Source: Phycisphaeraceae bacterium (GTDB lineage Bacteria > Planctomycetota > Phycisphaerae > Phycisphaerales > SM1A02). From it: 64,000 bases of DNA. Below are positions 54,232 through 62,122 of the stretch, piece after piece. The notes under the pieces are model-generated. The model ran no database searches. It had not been told where the DNA came from and saw only the letters and a list, made by a program, of their open reading frames with translations. The stretch covers positions 1,364,001 to 1,428,000 of the forward strand of contig CP054178.1 of assembly GCA_015709595.1 (NCBI GenBank), read 5' to 3'. The stretch's first letter is position 1. Every line of letters starts with the position of its first letter. The translations under genes were made by a program, and so were the position numbers.

Positions 54232-56658
54232 CTACCGCTTTGTCAGAACGAGATACTGGTGCGCCGTCACTGTGCCCTTGTCGCTTAGCCCGTGCTTCTC
54301 GCAGTGCGTCACGTCCTCCGTGAATATCTCGTCCACGGCCAGGTATTCTGACGCCAGCGATGAGAGCTTCTTCGCCATGTCGCATTTTCTGCTTTGACCA
54401 AGGTGAAGCACTGCGACGCCATCTGGGGCGAGATGCTCTCGGAAGCGCTCAAACACGACGCGGTAAATGCCGAGCGATTGCCGCTGCAGCGACTCGATGA
54501 ACTGTGCCGGCTGGGTGTCAAAATCGCCGCGGTCCCATCCGCAGAACCAGTATCGCATCCAATTGGTCATGTAGAAGCGGGTCGAATCAAAGAACGGCGG
54601 CGAAGTGATGATCGCGTCAACGCGCTCGCATTCCCGTGGCCACGGACCGCAGATGTCCGCGACGAAGCAGCGGCCCGGAACGAACTCGGGTGACAAGGGT
54701 GTTTCAAGGCCGCGAACGATCTTATCGCGCAGCTTGTCCATGACGCGGCGGTACTCCGTAGGCCCGGTTGGGGCGAACGGAGTTACGGGATGACTGCGCC
54801 TGCTCAGCGCGTAGGGACGGTTGCCGTGCAGCACGTGGAGCATGCAGGCAAGTGCGAAGGACCACTCTGGGGAATCGTCACGACGCTGCTTGAAGAACCT
54901 GCGGGCCAAGAGGATTTCATTGAGCGTCCGCTCGTGAAAATACTCGGGGATGGAGCGATTAAACCGGATGGCCGCGGCGCCAGCATGGTCTTCCGTGGTC
55001 GGCTTGTCGCGCGCGATGGATGTTTCCAGGTCTCTCAACAACGATTCCAGGCGATCTCTGTTGGGCGGACAGATCTTCGCATTCGTGACTGCAGCCGCCA
55101 TGATGCTGATGTCGAACCCCGCCGGTTTCCGGCCCTGTAGCGCCGCTTCGAAAGGAATGGTGCCCGCCCCTGAGAACGGATCGAGGACGAGGTCACCGGG
55201 TTCGCTGAAGCAGTGAACAAGAAAGTGCGCCAGCGACGGCTTCATCTTGCCGTTGTAGGAGCAGACCGAATGCAGGGGGTGGCCCCAGTTCCGCTTCGTA
55301 TACGGTGGCTGCTGATGCGGAACGGTGTCGCGGAACCAGTGCCATCGCTGGCGGCGGTCTCCGCGCTGAACCGTTGTGCCCACGGTGCGGTCGCGTCCGC
55401 GCCGAAGCACGAGCACATCCTGCGACAACCGGCTGCGATCCTTCGAAACGCGCGCGCGAAGTGGTACACGCTCAATGCACTCAAATCCAACGTCCGCAGC
55501 GACATCCACCAGAAGGTCCTGCGTGGGTACATTGATGCCGGCGTAACGGCTGTCCCCGATGTCGACGCACAAGACGGCACCTGGGATCGTCTGGGCCCAC
55601 AGCCCGCGGAACACTCGATGCATGTCATGGAAGTAGCCCGAGACCATGCGGTGAATGCGCTGGTCATAGGCAGCCCGCTCGATCTTCCTGACGATGGCCT
55701 CGACTGAAGGAGTAACACCGCAGCCAGGCGTCGCCGTTGTCACGTCGTTGATGCCAGAGGTCACGACGTCATCACGGAGTGTGCGCAGGTCGGCACCCCG
55801 CGTGATTGCCCGCAGGAACCACAGCTCAAGCTTCGTGTTTCGGATGTAATTCGTCCCATTGAGGTACGGGGGGCTGGTAATCACTCCCTCCGCGCCGAAC
55901 GGCGGAGCCCCTTCTAGGTTCTTGGCATCAGCGGCCAGCAGCGCCGCGGGCGCCCTGCCGGGCGGTGCGGACGGGAGATGGCGGGCCATCCGGAGCAACT
56001 GCGCAGCGACGGTCTCAATGAGCGGAGGAACACCCTTTGCGAGCTCAGACTCGGTCTTGTACCGCACGTCACCAGCACGCTTCAGCCTGGAGCAAGCCAC
56101 GATATTCGCAATGGTTGCCAGGGAAAGGAGATCGCCGACCATCGAGTCATCGGCGCCGACCGCGTCGCACAACGTCCGCAGGCGAAGAAGGTCGTCGAGC
56201 ACATGTGGCTCGAAGAACTCGCTTTTCCCGAAGCAGGCGACGTAGTCGTCACGCAGCAGTTGGTCACACGATTGTCGTCCGACTAGCCGATCGAGTTCGG
56301 AGGCGAGTTCATTCAGCCGCCTTGAGACCTTTGCTCTGGCGGATGCTGCTAGCCCAACAGCGTCGATCTTTGTCCGAATCACGAACCGCATCGCCGGGTT
56401 CACTTCGCAGTAGCCGCAGGTGACGCCGAGCTCAGCGAGGGCCAGCGGGGTCGTGCCTGTGCCGGCGAAGGGGTCGATGATCCTTGATGCTCTCGGCATG
56501 AACCGCCGGCGGAGCGTTTCGACAAAGGCGGGCGCGTACCCCTCCAAGTAGGCGTACCACGAATAGACCGGCTCGTTCTTGGCCGGGACGAACGTGCCGT
56601 CAGAACCGTTGATTGGTTGGGCTTCGAACAGCGTCGATTCAGCGAGGACGGGCGGCAT
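54232..56658 (-). CDS. Double-domain DNA methyltransferase
   Basis: An 808-residue SAM-dependent DNA methyltransferase with two sets of amino-methyltransferase motifs. Motif I: DPFAGTGTTPLALAELG near residue 62 and DPFSGAGTIPFEAALQG near 480. Motif IV: TSPPYLNGTNY near 255 and TSPPFFDSTRFY near 690. SPPY/SPPF motifs point to N4-cytosine or N6-adenine methylation of DNA. Two active units in one chain could methylate the two strands of an asymmetric site, or may be one permuted enzyme; that is inference. Partner nuclease lies convergent at 54227. Codon and base use look less GC-rich than neighbours. Confidence 0.85.
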   Translation of the reverse strand: MPPVLAESTLFEAQPINGSDGTFVPAKNEPVYSWYAYLEGYAPAFVETLRRRFMPRASRIIDPFAGTGTTPLALAELGVTCGYCEVNPAMRFVIRTKIDAVGLAASARAKVSRRLNELASELDRLVGRQSCDQLLRDDYVACFGKSEFFEPHVLDDLLRLRTLCDAVGADDSMVGDLLSLATIANIVACSRLKRAGDVRYKTESELAKGVPPLIETVAAQLLRMARHLPSAPPGRAPAALLAADAKNLEGAPPFGAEGVITSPPYLNGTNYIRNTKLELWFLRAITRGADLRTLRDDVVTSGINDVTTATPGCGVTPSVEAIVRKIERAAYDQRIHRMVSGYFHDMHRVFRGLWAQTIPGAVLCVDIGDSRYAGINVPTQDLLVDVAADVGFECIERVPLRARVSKDRSRLSQDVLVLRRGRDRTVGTTVQRGDRRQRWHWFRDTVPHQQPPYTKRNWGHPLHSVCSYNGKMKPSLAHFLVHCFSEPGDLVLDPFSGAGTIPFEAALQGRKPAGFDISIMAAAVTNAKICPPNRDRLESLLRDLETSIARDKPTTEDHAGAAAIRFNRSIPEYFHERTLNEILLARRFFKQRRDDSPEWSFALACMLHVLHGNRPYALSRRSHPVTPFAPTGPTEYRRVMDKLRDKIVRGLETPLSPEFVPGRCFVADICGPWPRECERVDAIITSPPFFDSTRFYMTNWMRYWFCGWDRGDFDTQPAQFIESLQRQSLGIYRVVFERFREHLAPDGVAVLHLGQSRKCDMAKKLSSLASEYLAVDEIFTEDVTHCEKHGLSDKGTVTAHQYLVLTKR

Positions 56659-56794
56659 GCGGCACGGGTCTCCGGTTCGAGGACGCCCGGACTATACCCG
56701 AACAGGGCGGGATGCGCGGCTATTTGACGGGCGGCGGTTGGGTGCGGGCGGTCTAGGCGGACTGTACGCCGTCGCTTCCCCATGTGAACGCGTG

Positions 56795-56827
56795 GGGCTT
56801 CAGACGGGTAAGCAGTGTGGATTCGCT
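56795..56827. other. Right attachment junction (attR) of the element
   Basis: CAGACGGG at 56802-56809 is the left arm of the proposed attP palindrome, GGA at 56819-56821 is the shared core, and CGCT follows at 56824-56827. The stop TAG used by the recombinase in the circular form would be at 56753-56755 (minus strand). Confidence 0.7.
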
Positions 56828-57824
56828 GCTGCCCAACGCCGACGCCGTCGATGACCAGACCATCGCCAACCCCGCCACGGAGACCACCTTCACCGTCGAG
56901 AACGGCTCGCGCTTCCGCGTCGGCGACCAGATCATGCTCACCGGCAAGCCGGAGGTGATGCTGGTCACCAGCGTCAGCGGCAACAACCTCACGGTGACGC
57001 GTCAGTACGGCGGCACGCCCTCGTCATCGCTGGTGGACAACGACCCCATCACCATCATCGCCAATGCCGCGCTCGAGGGCGCCCAGGCCGGTGCGGCCCG
57101 CTTCACCAACCGCTCTCGGCGTCAGAACTACACGCAGATCTTCGCCGCCACGGTGGAGGTGTCGGGCAGCCAGCTCGCCGCCCGCGCGCTGTCGATCGAC
57201 GACGAGATGGACTTCCAGAAGCAGGAGCGTCTGCGCGAACTGCTGCGCGACCTGGAGAACGCGGTGATCAACGGCGTGGCGCCGACCTCAACCCCCGAGG
57301 GCAGCACCACCGTCCGTCGCACCATGCGAGGCATCCGGCGGGCCATCACCACCAATGTCTTCCAGCCGGGCGTGGGCGGCATGCCCGCCGGCGGGGGGCC
57401 GGGCAGCAATGTGCTCAACGAGGCCCTGCTCAACGCCGCCCTTCGCGCCGTGTGGCAGCAGAGCTCGGGCAGCGTGGACACCATCGTGTGCGGCGGGGTG
57501 CAGAAGCGCCGCCTCAACGAGTTCGTCGCCGCCAACCAGCGGTTCGTCGATCACAACGATCGCTTCCGATCGCTGGTGGACGTGTACGAAAGCGACTACG
57601 GCGTGTGCCGGGTCATCCTCAGCCGCTGGGTGCCCGCGGACACGATCCTGCTGCTCGACTCGTCGCGTGTCGACGTGCTGCCGCTCGCCGGTCGGTCGTT
57701 CCACTTCAAGCCGCTGGCTCGCGTGGGCGACAGCGAGTCGGGCCAGTTGATCGGCGAGTACACGCTGGAGTTCCGCAACGAGAACGCCCACGCCGCCCTC
57801 ACCGGGCTGAGCCCGACGATCTGA
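56820..57824 (+). pseudogene. Major capsid protein, 3' part (SU10/DUF5309-like)
   Basis: Resumes the split capsid gene with codon 57 (gat) and continues DSLLPNADAVDDQTIANPATE. It then runs through ENGSRFRVGDQIMLTG, RTMRGIRRAITTNVFQ and RVILSRWVPADTILLLDSSRVDVLPLAG to the normal end. Joined to the 5' part it makes a 390-residue coat protein. An ATG at 56784 lies inside the element, so a truncated protein without the N-arm could be made while the element is present; whether it is expressed is unknown. Confidence 0.85.
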
Positions 57825-57864
57825 CCCGACCACCTGAACGCCTTCGGACCTCTCCTCCCTCGCG

Positions 57865-57894
57865 CCGGTCGGACCCGGACACGGGTCCGGCCGG
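57865..57894 (+). terminator. Hairpin terminator after the capsid gene
   Basis: A 13-bp stem (57865-57877 with 57882-57894, one G-T pair) around a 4-nt loop gaca, 41 nt after the capsid stop, then TTTG. The weak T-run makes it a likely but not classical Rho-independent terminator. Confidence 0.65.
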
Positions 57895-57905
57895 TTTGTG
57901 GAATC

Positions 57906-58145
57906 CCGTGTGCCACGGCTCTGCGAGCCGTGCAAACGTCAGCCGATGGACGCTGGTCCGACGGCCTCACGACGGCCTCGAAGTCCGTACTCGGCTCATT
58001 GTCGTTCTTCGAGCGTCCAGGGCGCGCCCGCACGGCCGACACGGCCGTGGCACACCATCGTCCACGACACGGACGTGGCGCACCGTCGTCCGCGACACGG
58101 CCGTGGCGCACCGTCGTCCGCGATGCGAAGCATCGCGCCACCCTT
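57906..58145. repeat. Hairpins and 28-bp tandem repeats before the adaptor-like gene
   Basis: The 340-nt gap 57825-58164 has the terminator, a type A hairpin (CACGGCTC-tgc-GAGCCGTG near 57912), and a tandem array with exact 28-bp period starting at 58037, 58065, 58093 and 58121, built on CGACACGGCCGTGGCGCACC. The last unit changes into a type B-like hairpin (CGATGC-gaa-GCATCG). An AAGGAG ribosome binding site for the next gene is at 58153-58158. Confidence 0.75.
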
Positions 58146-58164
58146 GTCGAACAAGGAGCCGATC

Positions 58165-58803
58165 ATGCTCACCCCCACCGACGTTGATCTCCTCCGTCTC
58201 GAACCGCGGCTCTTTCTCGACGCGGCCTCGGTCGCCACCGTGCTGCGCTCGGGCGTGGACGGCGTGACGAGCGGCGCATCCTTCTCCAGCGCGGGGTCCG
58301 ACTTCGCCGCCGCGGGTGTGGATGCGGGCCACGTGCTGGTGGTCGGCGCCGAGGCCGTCGAGATCGACGCGCGCCCGAGCGCCACCACGCTCAACGTCTC
58401 GCGCCCCCGCGCCGATGACGCACAGGGCGCCATCGATCCCGCGCCGGGCACGGGGCAGACCTTCAGCGTCCACACGTTCGAGCGACTCGCCTCGCGGGAA
58501 GCGGCGTGGACGCTGAGCGCGATGGGGATTGACGCCAGCCACCCCGAGCGACCGCTGGATGAATCCGCCATCACCAACGCCGCGGACGTGCGGCGGTATG
58601 TCGCGCTGCGGACCATCGCACGGGCCCTGGAGCGCGCCGCGTCGGGCGATCCCGGCAACCTGGCACTGGCGGCCCGCGCGAGTCACTGGCGGGCAATCGA
58701 GCGAAACGCACGTCACCTGACGGCCGTGTTTCTCGACCTTGATGGCGATGGTGCGCCCGACGCGACGAGGCGGATCGACGCGGTGGTCTTCGCGCGGGGA
58801 TAA
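58165..58803 (+). CDS. Adaptor-like phage-module protein
   Basis: A 212-residue protein directly after the capsid gene. The N-terminal half is beta-rich with LLRLEPRLFLDAASVATVLRSG and AGHVLVVGAEAVEIDA; the second half is helical (VRRYVALRTIARALERAASG). Position and size fit a head-tail adaptor or head-completion protein, but no family motif is certain. AAGGAG lies seven nt before the ATG at 58165. Confidence 0.55.
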   Translation: MLTPTDVDLLRLEPRLFLDAASVATVLRSGVDGVTSGASFSSAGSDFAAAGVDAGHVLVVGAEAVEIDARPSATTLNVSRPRADDAQGAIDPAPGTGQTFSVHTFERLASREAAWTLSAMGIDASHPERPLDESAITNAADVRRYVALRTIARALERAASGDPGNLALAARASHWRAIERNARHLTAVFLDLDGDGAPDATRRIDAVVFARG

Positions 58804-58886
58804 TCAGGAGTCCGGAGTGCGTTCGGGCTTCCGAATCCACGAGGCCCATTCGCGGGACATGCGGGCGGTCATGTCACGGGTGAACC

Positions 58887-59984
58887 ATGCAGATGCCTTC
58901 CAACAAGCCGACCCGAACACTTCTCCTTGTGCTGGCGCTGTTGATGAGCGCCTGCGCCTCCAGCCGCCCCGTCCAGGTGAAGTCGCCACCGCAAGGGTCG
59001 CCGCCGACGGCGCCCGGCGATGGAGCGAGCACGACGCCGTCCACATCGTCGGCTCCGCCCGCGGGCGCCTCCAGCGGTCCGACTCCCGCGCCCTCCACCG
59101 GCGGACCCGGCGCCGCGCCGGTCACTCCCGCGCCGTTGCCCGGCTTCGCCTACGTGCGCGATGCCCGCCCGGGGTTGATGATCCCCTGCGCCGGCGCGCC
59201 GCGCACCATCGACAACCCGCGCGGTCTGCGCGAGAACCATCACCGCAGCGAGGCGGCGGCGAGGGCGTTCTACCGACGCCACTATCAGCGGGCGGAGCGG
59301 CATGGCGTCGCCCGCGTGGTGTGGCACATGCCCGCGGGCTGGGTGGAGCAGGACGGGATGCGCGGGTCCATCGCCGTGCTCGACGCCATGGGCGAACGAG
59401 CCAGGCCGTTCCTCGAGGAGGCCCGAGCGTTCAAGGCGCGCAACCCGGGCGCGACGGTCGGCGTGTATCTCTCCGGGCAGATGCCGGTGCATTACCTGGC
59501 GTCGGATGAGGCCCTTGCCGCCCAGTGGGAGCCCTATGTCCACGACCGCGCGGATCACCGATCGCTGCTGATCGACCGCGTAATCGCGCCGCTCGTCGAG
59601 GCGGGCTTCACCGAGTTCTGGTTCGACCACACCTCGAACCCCGAGTACCGGGCCGACGTGCTCAAGCTGTTCCAGTCGCTGCGTGAGCGGTTCGGCGTCC
59701 ACTGCGTCATGGAGGCCCTGCCGCGCCGGACCGACGGGTCGCTGGATGCCGAGGTGATGCGTCAGACCGCCAGCGGCGCGCTGCACCGGTTCATGACCTC
59801 CCTCTGGAAGGGCGACCCGTGGCCCGAGGGCGCCGAGGTGAACGTGATTCTCTCCACGCACGGCGGGGTCGAGCCCGCGGGGGCGGCGGAGATCGAGCGC
59901 TACCGCGCCGCCGGAGCCGTCCTCTGGAGCATGAACGAGCGGTACGACGAACTCATCGGTGCGCTGTCGCGGCAGGCGCGGTAG
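58887..59984 (+). CDS. Hypothetical lipoprotein
   Basis: A 365-residue lipoprotein with a signal peptide and lipobox LMSAC at about residues 19-23, then a Pro/Ser/Ala-rich linker of about 60 residues. The folded part (RVVWHMPAGWVEQDGMRGSIAVLDAMGE, TVGVYLSGQMPVHYL, EAGFTEFWFDHTSNPEYRADVLKLF, HCVMEALPRR) has the alternating strand-helix pattern of a TIM barrel, as in some glycoside hydrolases. Active residues cannot be assigned. It stands within the phage-derived locus but does not look phage-like. Confidence 0.65.
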   Translation: MQMPSNKPTRTLLLVLALLMSACASSRPVQVKSPPQGSPPTAPGDGASTTPSTSSAPPAGASSGPTPAPSTGGPGAAPVTPAPLPGFAYVRDARPGLMIPCAGAPRTIDNPRGLRENHHRSEAAARAFYRRHYQRAERHGVARVVWHMPAGWVEQDGMRGSIAVLDAMGERARPFLEEARAFKARNPGATVGVYLSGQMPVHYLASDEALAAQWEPYVHDRADHRSLLIDRVIAPLVEAGFTEFWFDHTSNPEYRADVLKLFQSLRERFGVHCVMEALPRRTDGSLDAEVMRQTASGALHRFMTSLWKGDPWPEGAEVNVILSTHGGVEPAGAAEIERYRAAGAVLWSMNERYDELIGALSRQAR

Positions 59985-60024
59985 CCCGAACTCGGACCCC
60001 GGACTCCGAACCCCGGACTCACGC

Positions 60025-60354
60025 ATGGACCCGCAGGCCATTCTCCAGCTCGGGCAGCTTGGCGCCGCCGGCCTGATCGGCGTGCTGTGGGTGATGGAGC
60101 GCCGTCACGCCGCCCTGCGCGACCGTCAGCTGGACGAGGCGCATCGGCGCCTGCTGGAGCGCGAGCGCGACGTCACCCTGCTGCTGGAGGTGATTCGTGA
60201 CAACACCCGCGCCATCGCCGCGCTGGAAGGCGGGCAGCGACACCTCATCGACCTGCTGCGCGCGGTTTCGCGGGAGAGCCAGGAGTCCCGAACGGGCGGA
60301 CGATTCGCCTATGCTCACCCGCATGAGGAACCCGGGTCTCGAACCTCGGCGTGA
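60025..60354 (+). CDS. Membrane-anchored coiled-coil protein (holin/spanin-like)
   Basis: A 109-residue protein with one N-terminal membrane helix (LGAAGLIGVLWVMERRH) and a long amphipathic helix rich in Arg, Glu and Leu (RDRQLDEAHRRLLERERDVTLLLEVIRDNTRAIAALE). This shape is that of small BhlA-type holins or inner-membrane spanins. Its 3' end overlaps the next lipoprotein gene by 44 nt in another frame. Phage lysis role is inference from shape and position. Confidence 0.6.
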   Translation: MDPQAILQLGQLGAAGLIGVLWVMERRHAALRDRQLDEAHRRLLERERDVTLLLEVIRDNTRAIAALEGGQRHLIDLLRAVSRESQESRTGGRFAYAHPHEEPGSRTSA

Positions 60355-60913
60355 TCGGTGTCGGCGCGGGCGCGTCGTTCGTGGTTCGTTGACGGCGCTG
60401 ACGATGCTGGGCGCCGTGCTCCTCGGGCCGATCGGGTGCGGGCAGCGCGCCCCCCGCTCGCCCGACGCGGGCCGCCCCGCGCCGCTGCCGCCCGACACCG
60501 CCGCCCCGTTCACCGAGCAGGACATCGACACCCGCTGGCCTTACTGGCCCGCCGCGATGCGCATCCATCCGCTCACCATGCTCACGCATGATCGAAAGTC
60601 GAACGAGCCGGTGATCGAGGCGCGGCTGGAGTTCTTCGACAGCCAGGGACACACCACCAAGTGCGCCGCCCGCGTGCGGTGGGAGCTGCACCGGGGCGAT
60701 CCGGGCGACGGCGCGGGCGAACCGCAGAAAGTCTGGCCCATGATCAACCTGCGCAACGTCGAACTGAACACCCGCCACTACGATCCGGTGACGCGCACCT
60801 ATCTCTTTCGACTCGTGCTCGACGCGGAGCTGACCGATGCCGACTGGCGATTGCGCGCCCTGGTCGTCAGCGCGGACGGGCGCCAGTTCATGGCGACCAC
60901 GCGCGTGCGCTGA
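60311..60913 (+). CDS. Hypothetical lipoprotein overlapping the coiled-coil gene
   Basis: A 200-residue lipoprotein with Arg-rich N-terminus and lipobox GPIGC at about residues 38-42, then a Pro/Ala-rich linker. The folded part includes MRIHPLTMLTHDRKSNEPVIEARLEFFDSQGHTTKCAARVRWELHRG, a beta-sandwich-like pattern similar to small planctomycete lipoproteins. It starts inside the preceding gene. If it were an outer-membrane spanin it would be unusually long; an unrelated surface lipoprotein is at least as likely. Confidence 0.6.
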   Translation: MLTRMRNPGLEPRRDRCRRGRVVRGSLTALTMLGAVLLGPIGCGQRAPRSPDAGRPAPLPPDTAAPFTEQDIDTRWPYWPAAMRIHPLTMLTHDRKSNEPVIEARLEFFDSQGHTTKCAARVRWELHRGDPGDGAGEPQKVWPMINLRNVELNTRHYDPVTRTYLFRLVLDAELTDADWRLRALVVSADGRQFMATTRVR

Positions 60914-61009
60914 GGCGTGACGAAACCGCGTCGGCCGTGCGCCGGATGGAGCGATCACGTCGTGATGAAGCCGCCCCGCAGGGGTTGTCGCGAGATCGGT
61001 CAGCACAGG

Positions 61010-61040
61010 CCGCTCGCACGGCAGAAACAGCCGTGGCACG
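61010..61040. repeat. Decayed type A hairpin
   Basis: CACGGC and GCCGTG separated by seven bases (61017-61035), downstream of two convergent genes. It is a decayed copy or a bidirectional terminator; no T-run follows. Confidence 0.5.
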
Positions 61041-61059
61041 CGAGTCCGGCTGCGCAAAC

Positions 61060-61887
61060 TCATCGCGCCGGTCGAACGCGCCGCATCACGTAGGCGGCGG
61101 CGTAGAGACCCCCCACCGCCTCGCGTGCGACGCGCCGGGGGCGGTAGCGCGGGTTGATCGGCTGCAGGCGGATCACCTCGCCGTCCTGCTCGAAGAACAC
61201 CCGCTTGAAGGTCGTCTCGTTGTCGCGGTCCAGACGCACGAAGCAGTCGCTGCCGTCGGGCGTGGGCATGGCGGGGGAGAAGACGACGATCTCCCCTTCG
61301 AGGTAGTCCGGAGCCATCGAGTCGCCCACCACACGGGCGGCGAAGGCGCCGGGGTCGGCCACGTCCGGACAGGCGATGTACTCGTCGGCCACCGAGGCGG
61401 GGTAATCCAGGTCGGTGAACTCGCGCGGGTAGCCCGCCGCCACCCGGTTGATGACGGGGATGCGCCCGACCAGCGGCGTGGGGGGCTCCACGTTGGCGGT
61501 GTGCTCCTCGATCCACCGGCGCAGCTCGCCGGTGCGCAGCAGTTCGTCGAGCGCCGCTTTGCCGGACTCGGCGGCGCGGCCTCGCCGCGCCAGATCGCGC
61601 AGACGCTCGGCCAGCACGCGCGAGCTTCGCTCACGCTGGGCCAGCGTCTCCATCTCACGCCGCACGTCGGGGGGCGTGTGCTCCCAGCGCCACCGCGCCA
61701 GGAGACGCCCGTCCTCGACGCCCAGCGCCGACTCGATGCGGCGCAGATGCGTTTCAGAGATCGATCGCTTGCCCGACTCGAGCAGCGACAGGTGCGACTT
61801 GCTGACGCCGATGGCGTCCGCCACCTGCTGCAGGGTCAGCCCGGCGCGCTCCCGTTCGGCCCGGATTCGCCGACCCAGATCGCTCAT
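61060..61887 (-). CDS. LexA/CI-like repressor with S24 autoprotease
   Basis: A 275-residue regulator. Residues 6-58 are an XRE-type HTH (RAERERAGLTLQQVADAIGVSKSHLSLLESGKR). The C-terminal S24 domain has a possible self-cleavage site Ala151-Gly152 (RVAAGYP), the nucleophile Ser190 (VGDSMAPDY) and Lys228 (TTFKRVFF). It would be inactivated after DNA damage by RecA-stimulated cleavage, as phage CI and LexA are. It is the only repressor next to the phage-like locus. Divergent from blaI, with a shared 235-nt control region. Confidence 0.88.
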   Translation of the reverse strand: MSDLGRRIRAERERAGLTLQQVADAIGVSKSHLSLLESGKRSISETHLRRIESALGVEDGRLLARWRWEHTPPDVRREMETLAQRERSSRVLAERLRDLARRGRAAESGKAALDELLRTGELRRWIEEHTANVEPPTPLVGRIPVINRVAAGYPREFTDLDYPASVADEYIACPDVADPGAFAARVVGDSMAPDYLEGEIVVFSPAMPTPDGSDCFVRLDRDNETTFKRVFFEQDGEVIRLQPINPRYRPRRVAREAVGGLYAAAYVMRRVRPAR

Positions 61888-61990
61888 GCGGCAGTGTAGG
61901 ACGTGGTGCGGCACGTCCGCGCCTCCATCTCGGTCCCGATTGTCACACCGGCGCAACACATGCGAGATTCCTTTGAATCGCCTCTTGCGT

Positions 61991-62006
61991 CACTACAGTT
62001 GTAGTG
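61991..62006. promoter_or_regulatory. Operator dyad for BlaI-type repressor
   Basis: CACTACA-gt-TGTAGTG is a perfect 7+2+7 inverted repeat with core TACA-N2-TGTA, the consensus of BlaI/MecI/CopY operators. It lies 117 nt before blaI and 104 nt before the divergent S24 repressor gene, so either regulator could use it; the core matches BlaI better. No other dyad in this gap is as clear. Confidence 0.72.
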
Positions 62007-62122
62007 GTACAGTGACCGATGTCGAGCGATCAGTCGGCAGCCAACCCCCGGAATCCGGATATTCGGAACGGTGACGAGGATCAAAAGCGAGAACCGAGAA
62101 CTCCCCAGAACTTGACGCCGCC

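Larger units (their letters stand above)
45238..56821. mobile_element. Serine-recombinase element with capsid and restriction-modification genes
   Basis: An 11,584-bp insertion in a phage-type capsid gene. Removing it by joining at the shared GGA gives an uninterrupted 390-codon capsid frame. Gene order, minus strand from right to left: hypothetical (172 aa), sigma-like regulator, prohead protease/capsid fusion, 62-aa protein, AAA ATPase, HARE-HTH, serine recombinase. On the right a convergent HNH nuclease and DNA methyltransferase pair forms a cargo module that is visibly less GC-rich than its surroundings. There is no terminase, portal or tail gene. Classed here as a satellite-like or defence-carrying integrative element; that label is inference. 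Confidence 0.82.

Noticed and set aside
58037-58148. 28-bp tandem repeats considered as a CRISPR array
   Set aside because: Exact head-to-tail units without spacers, each with an internal hairpin of the type seen elsewhere.
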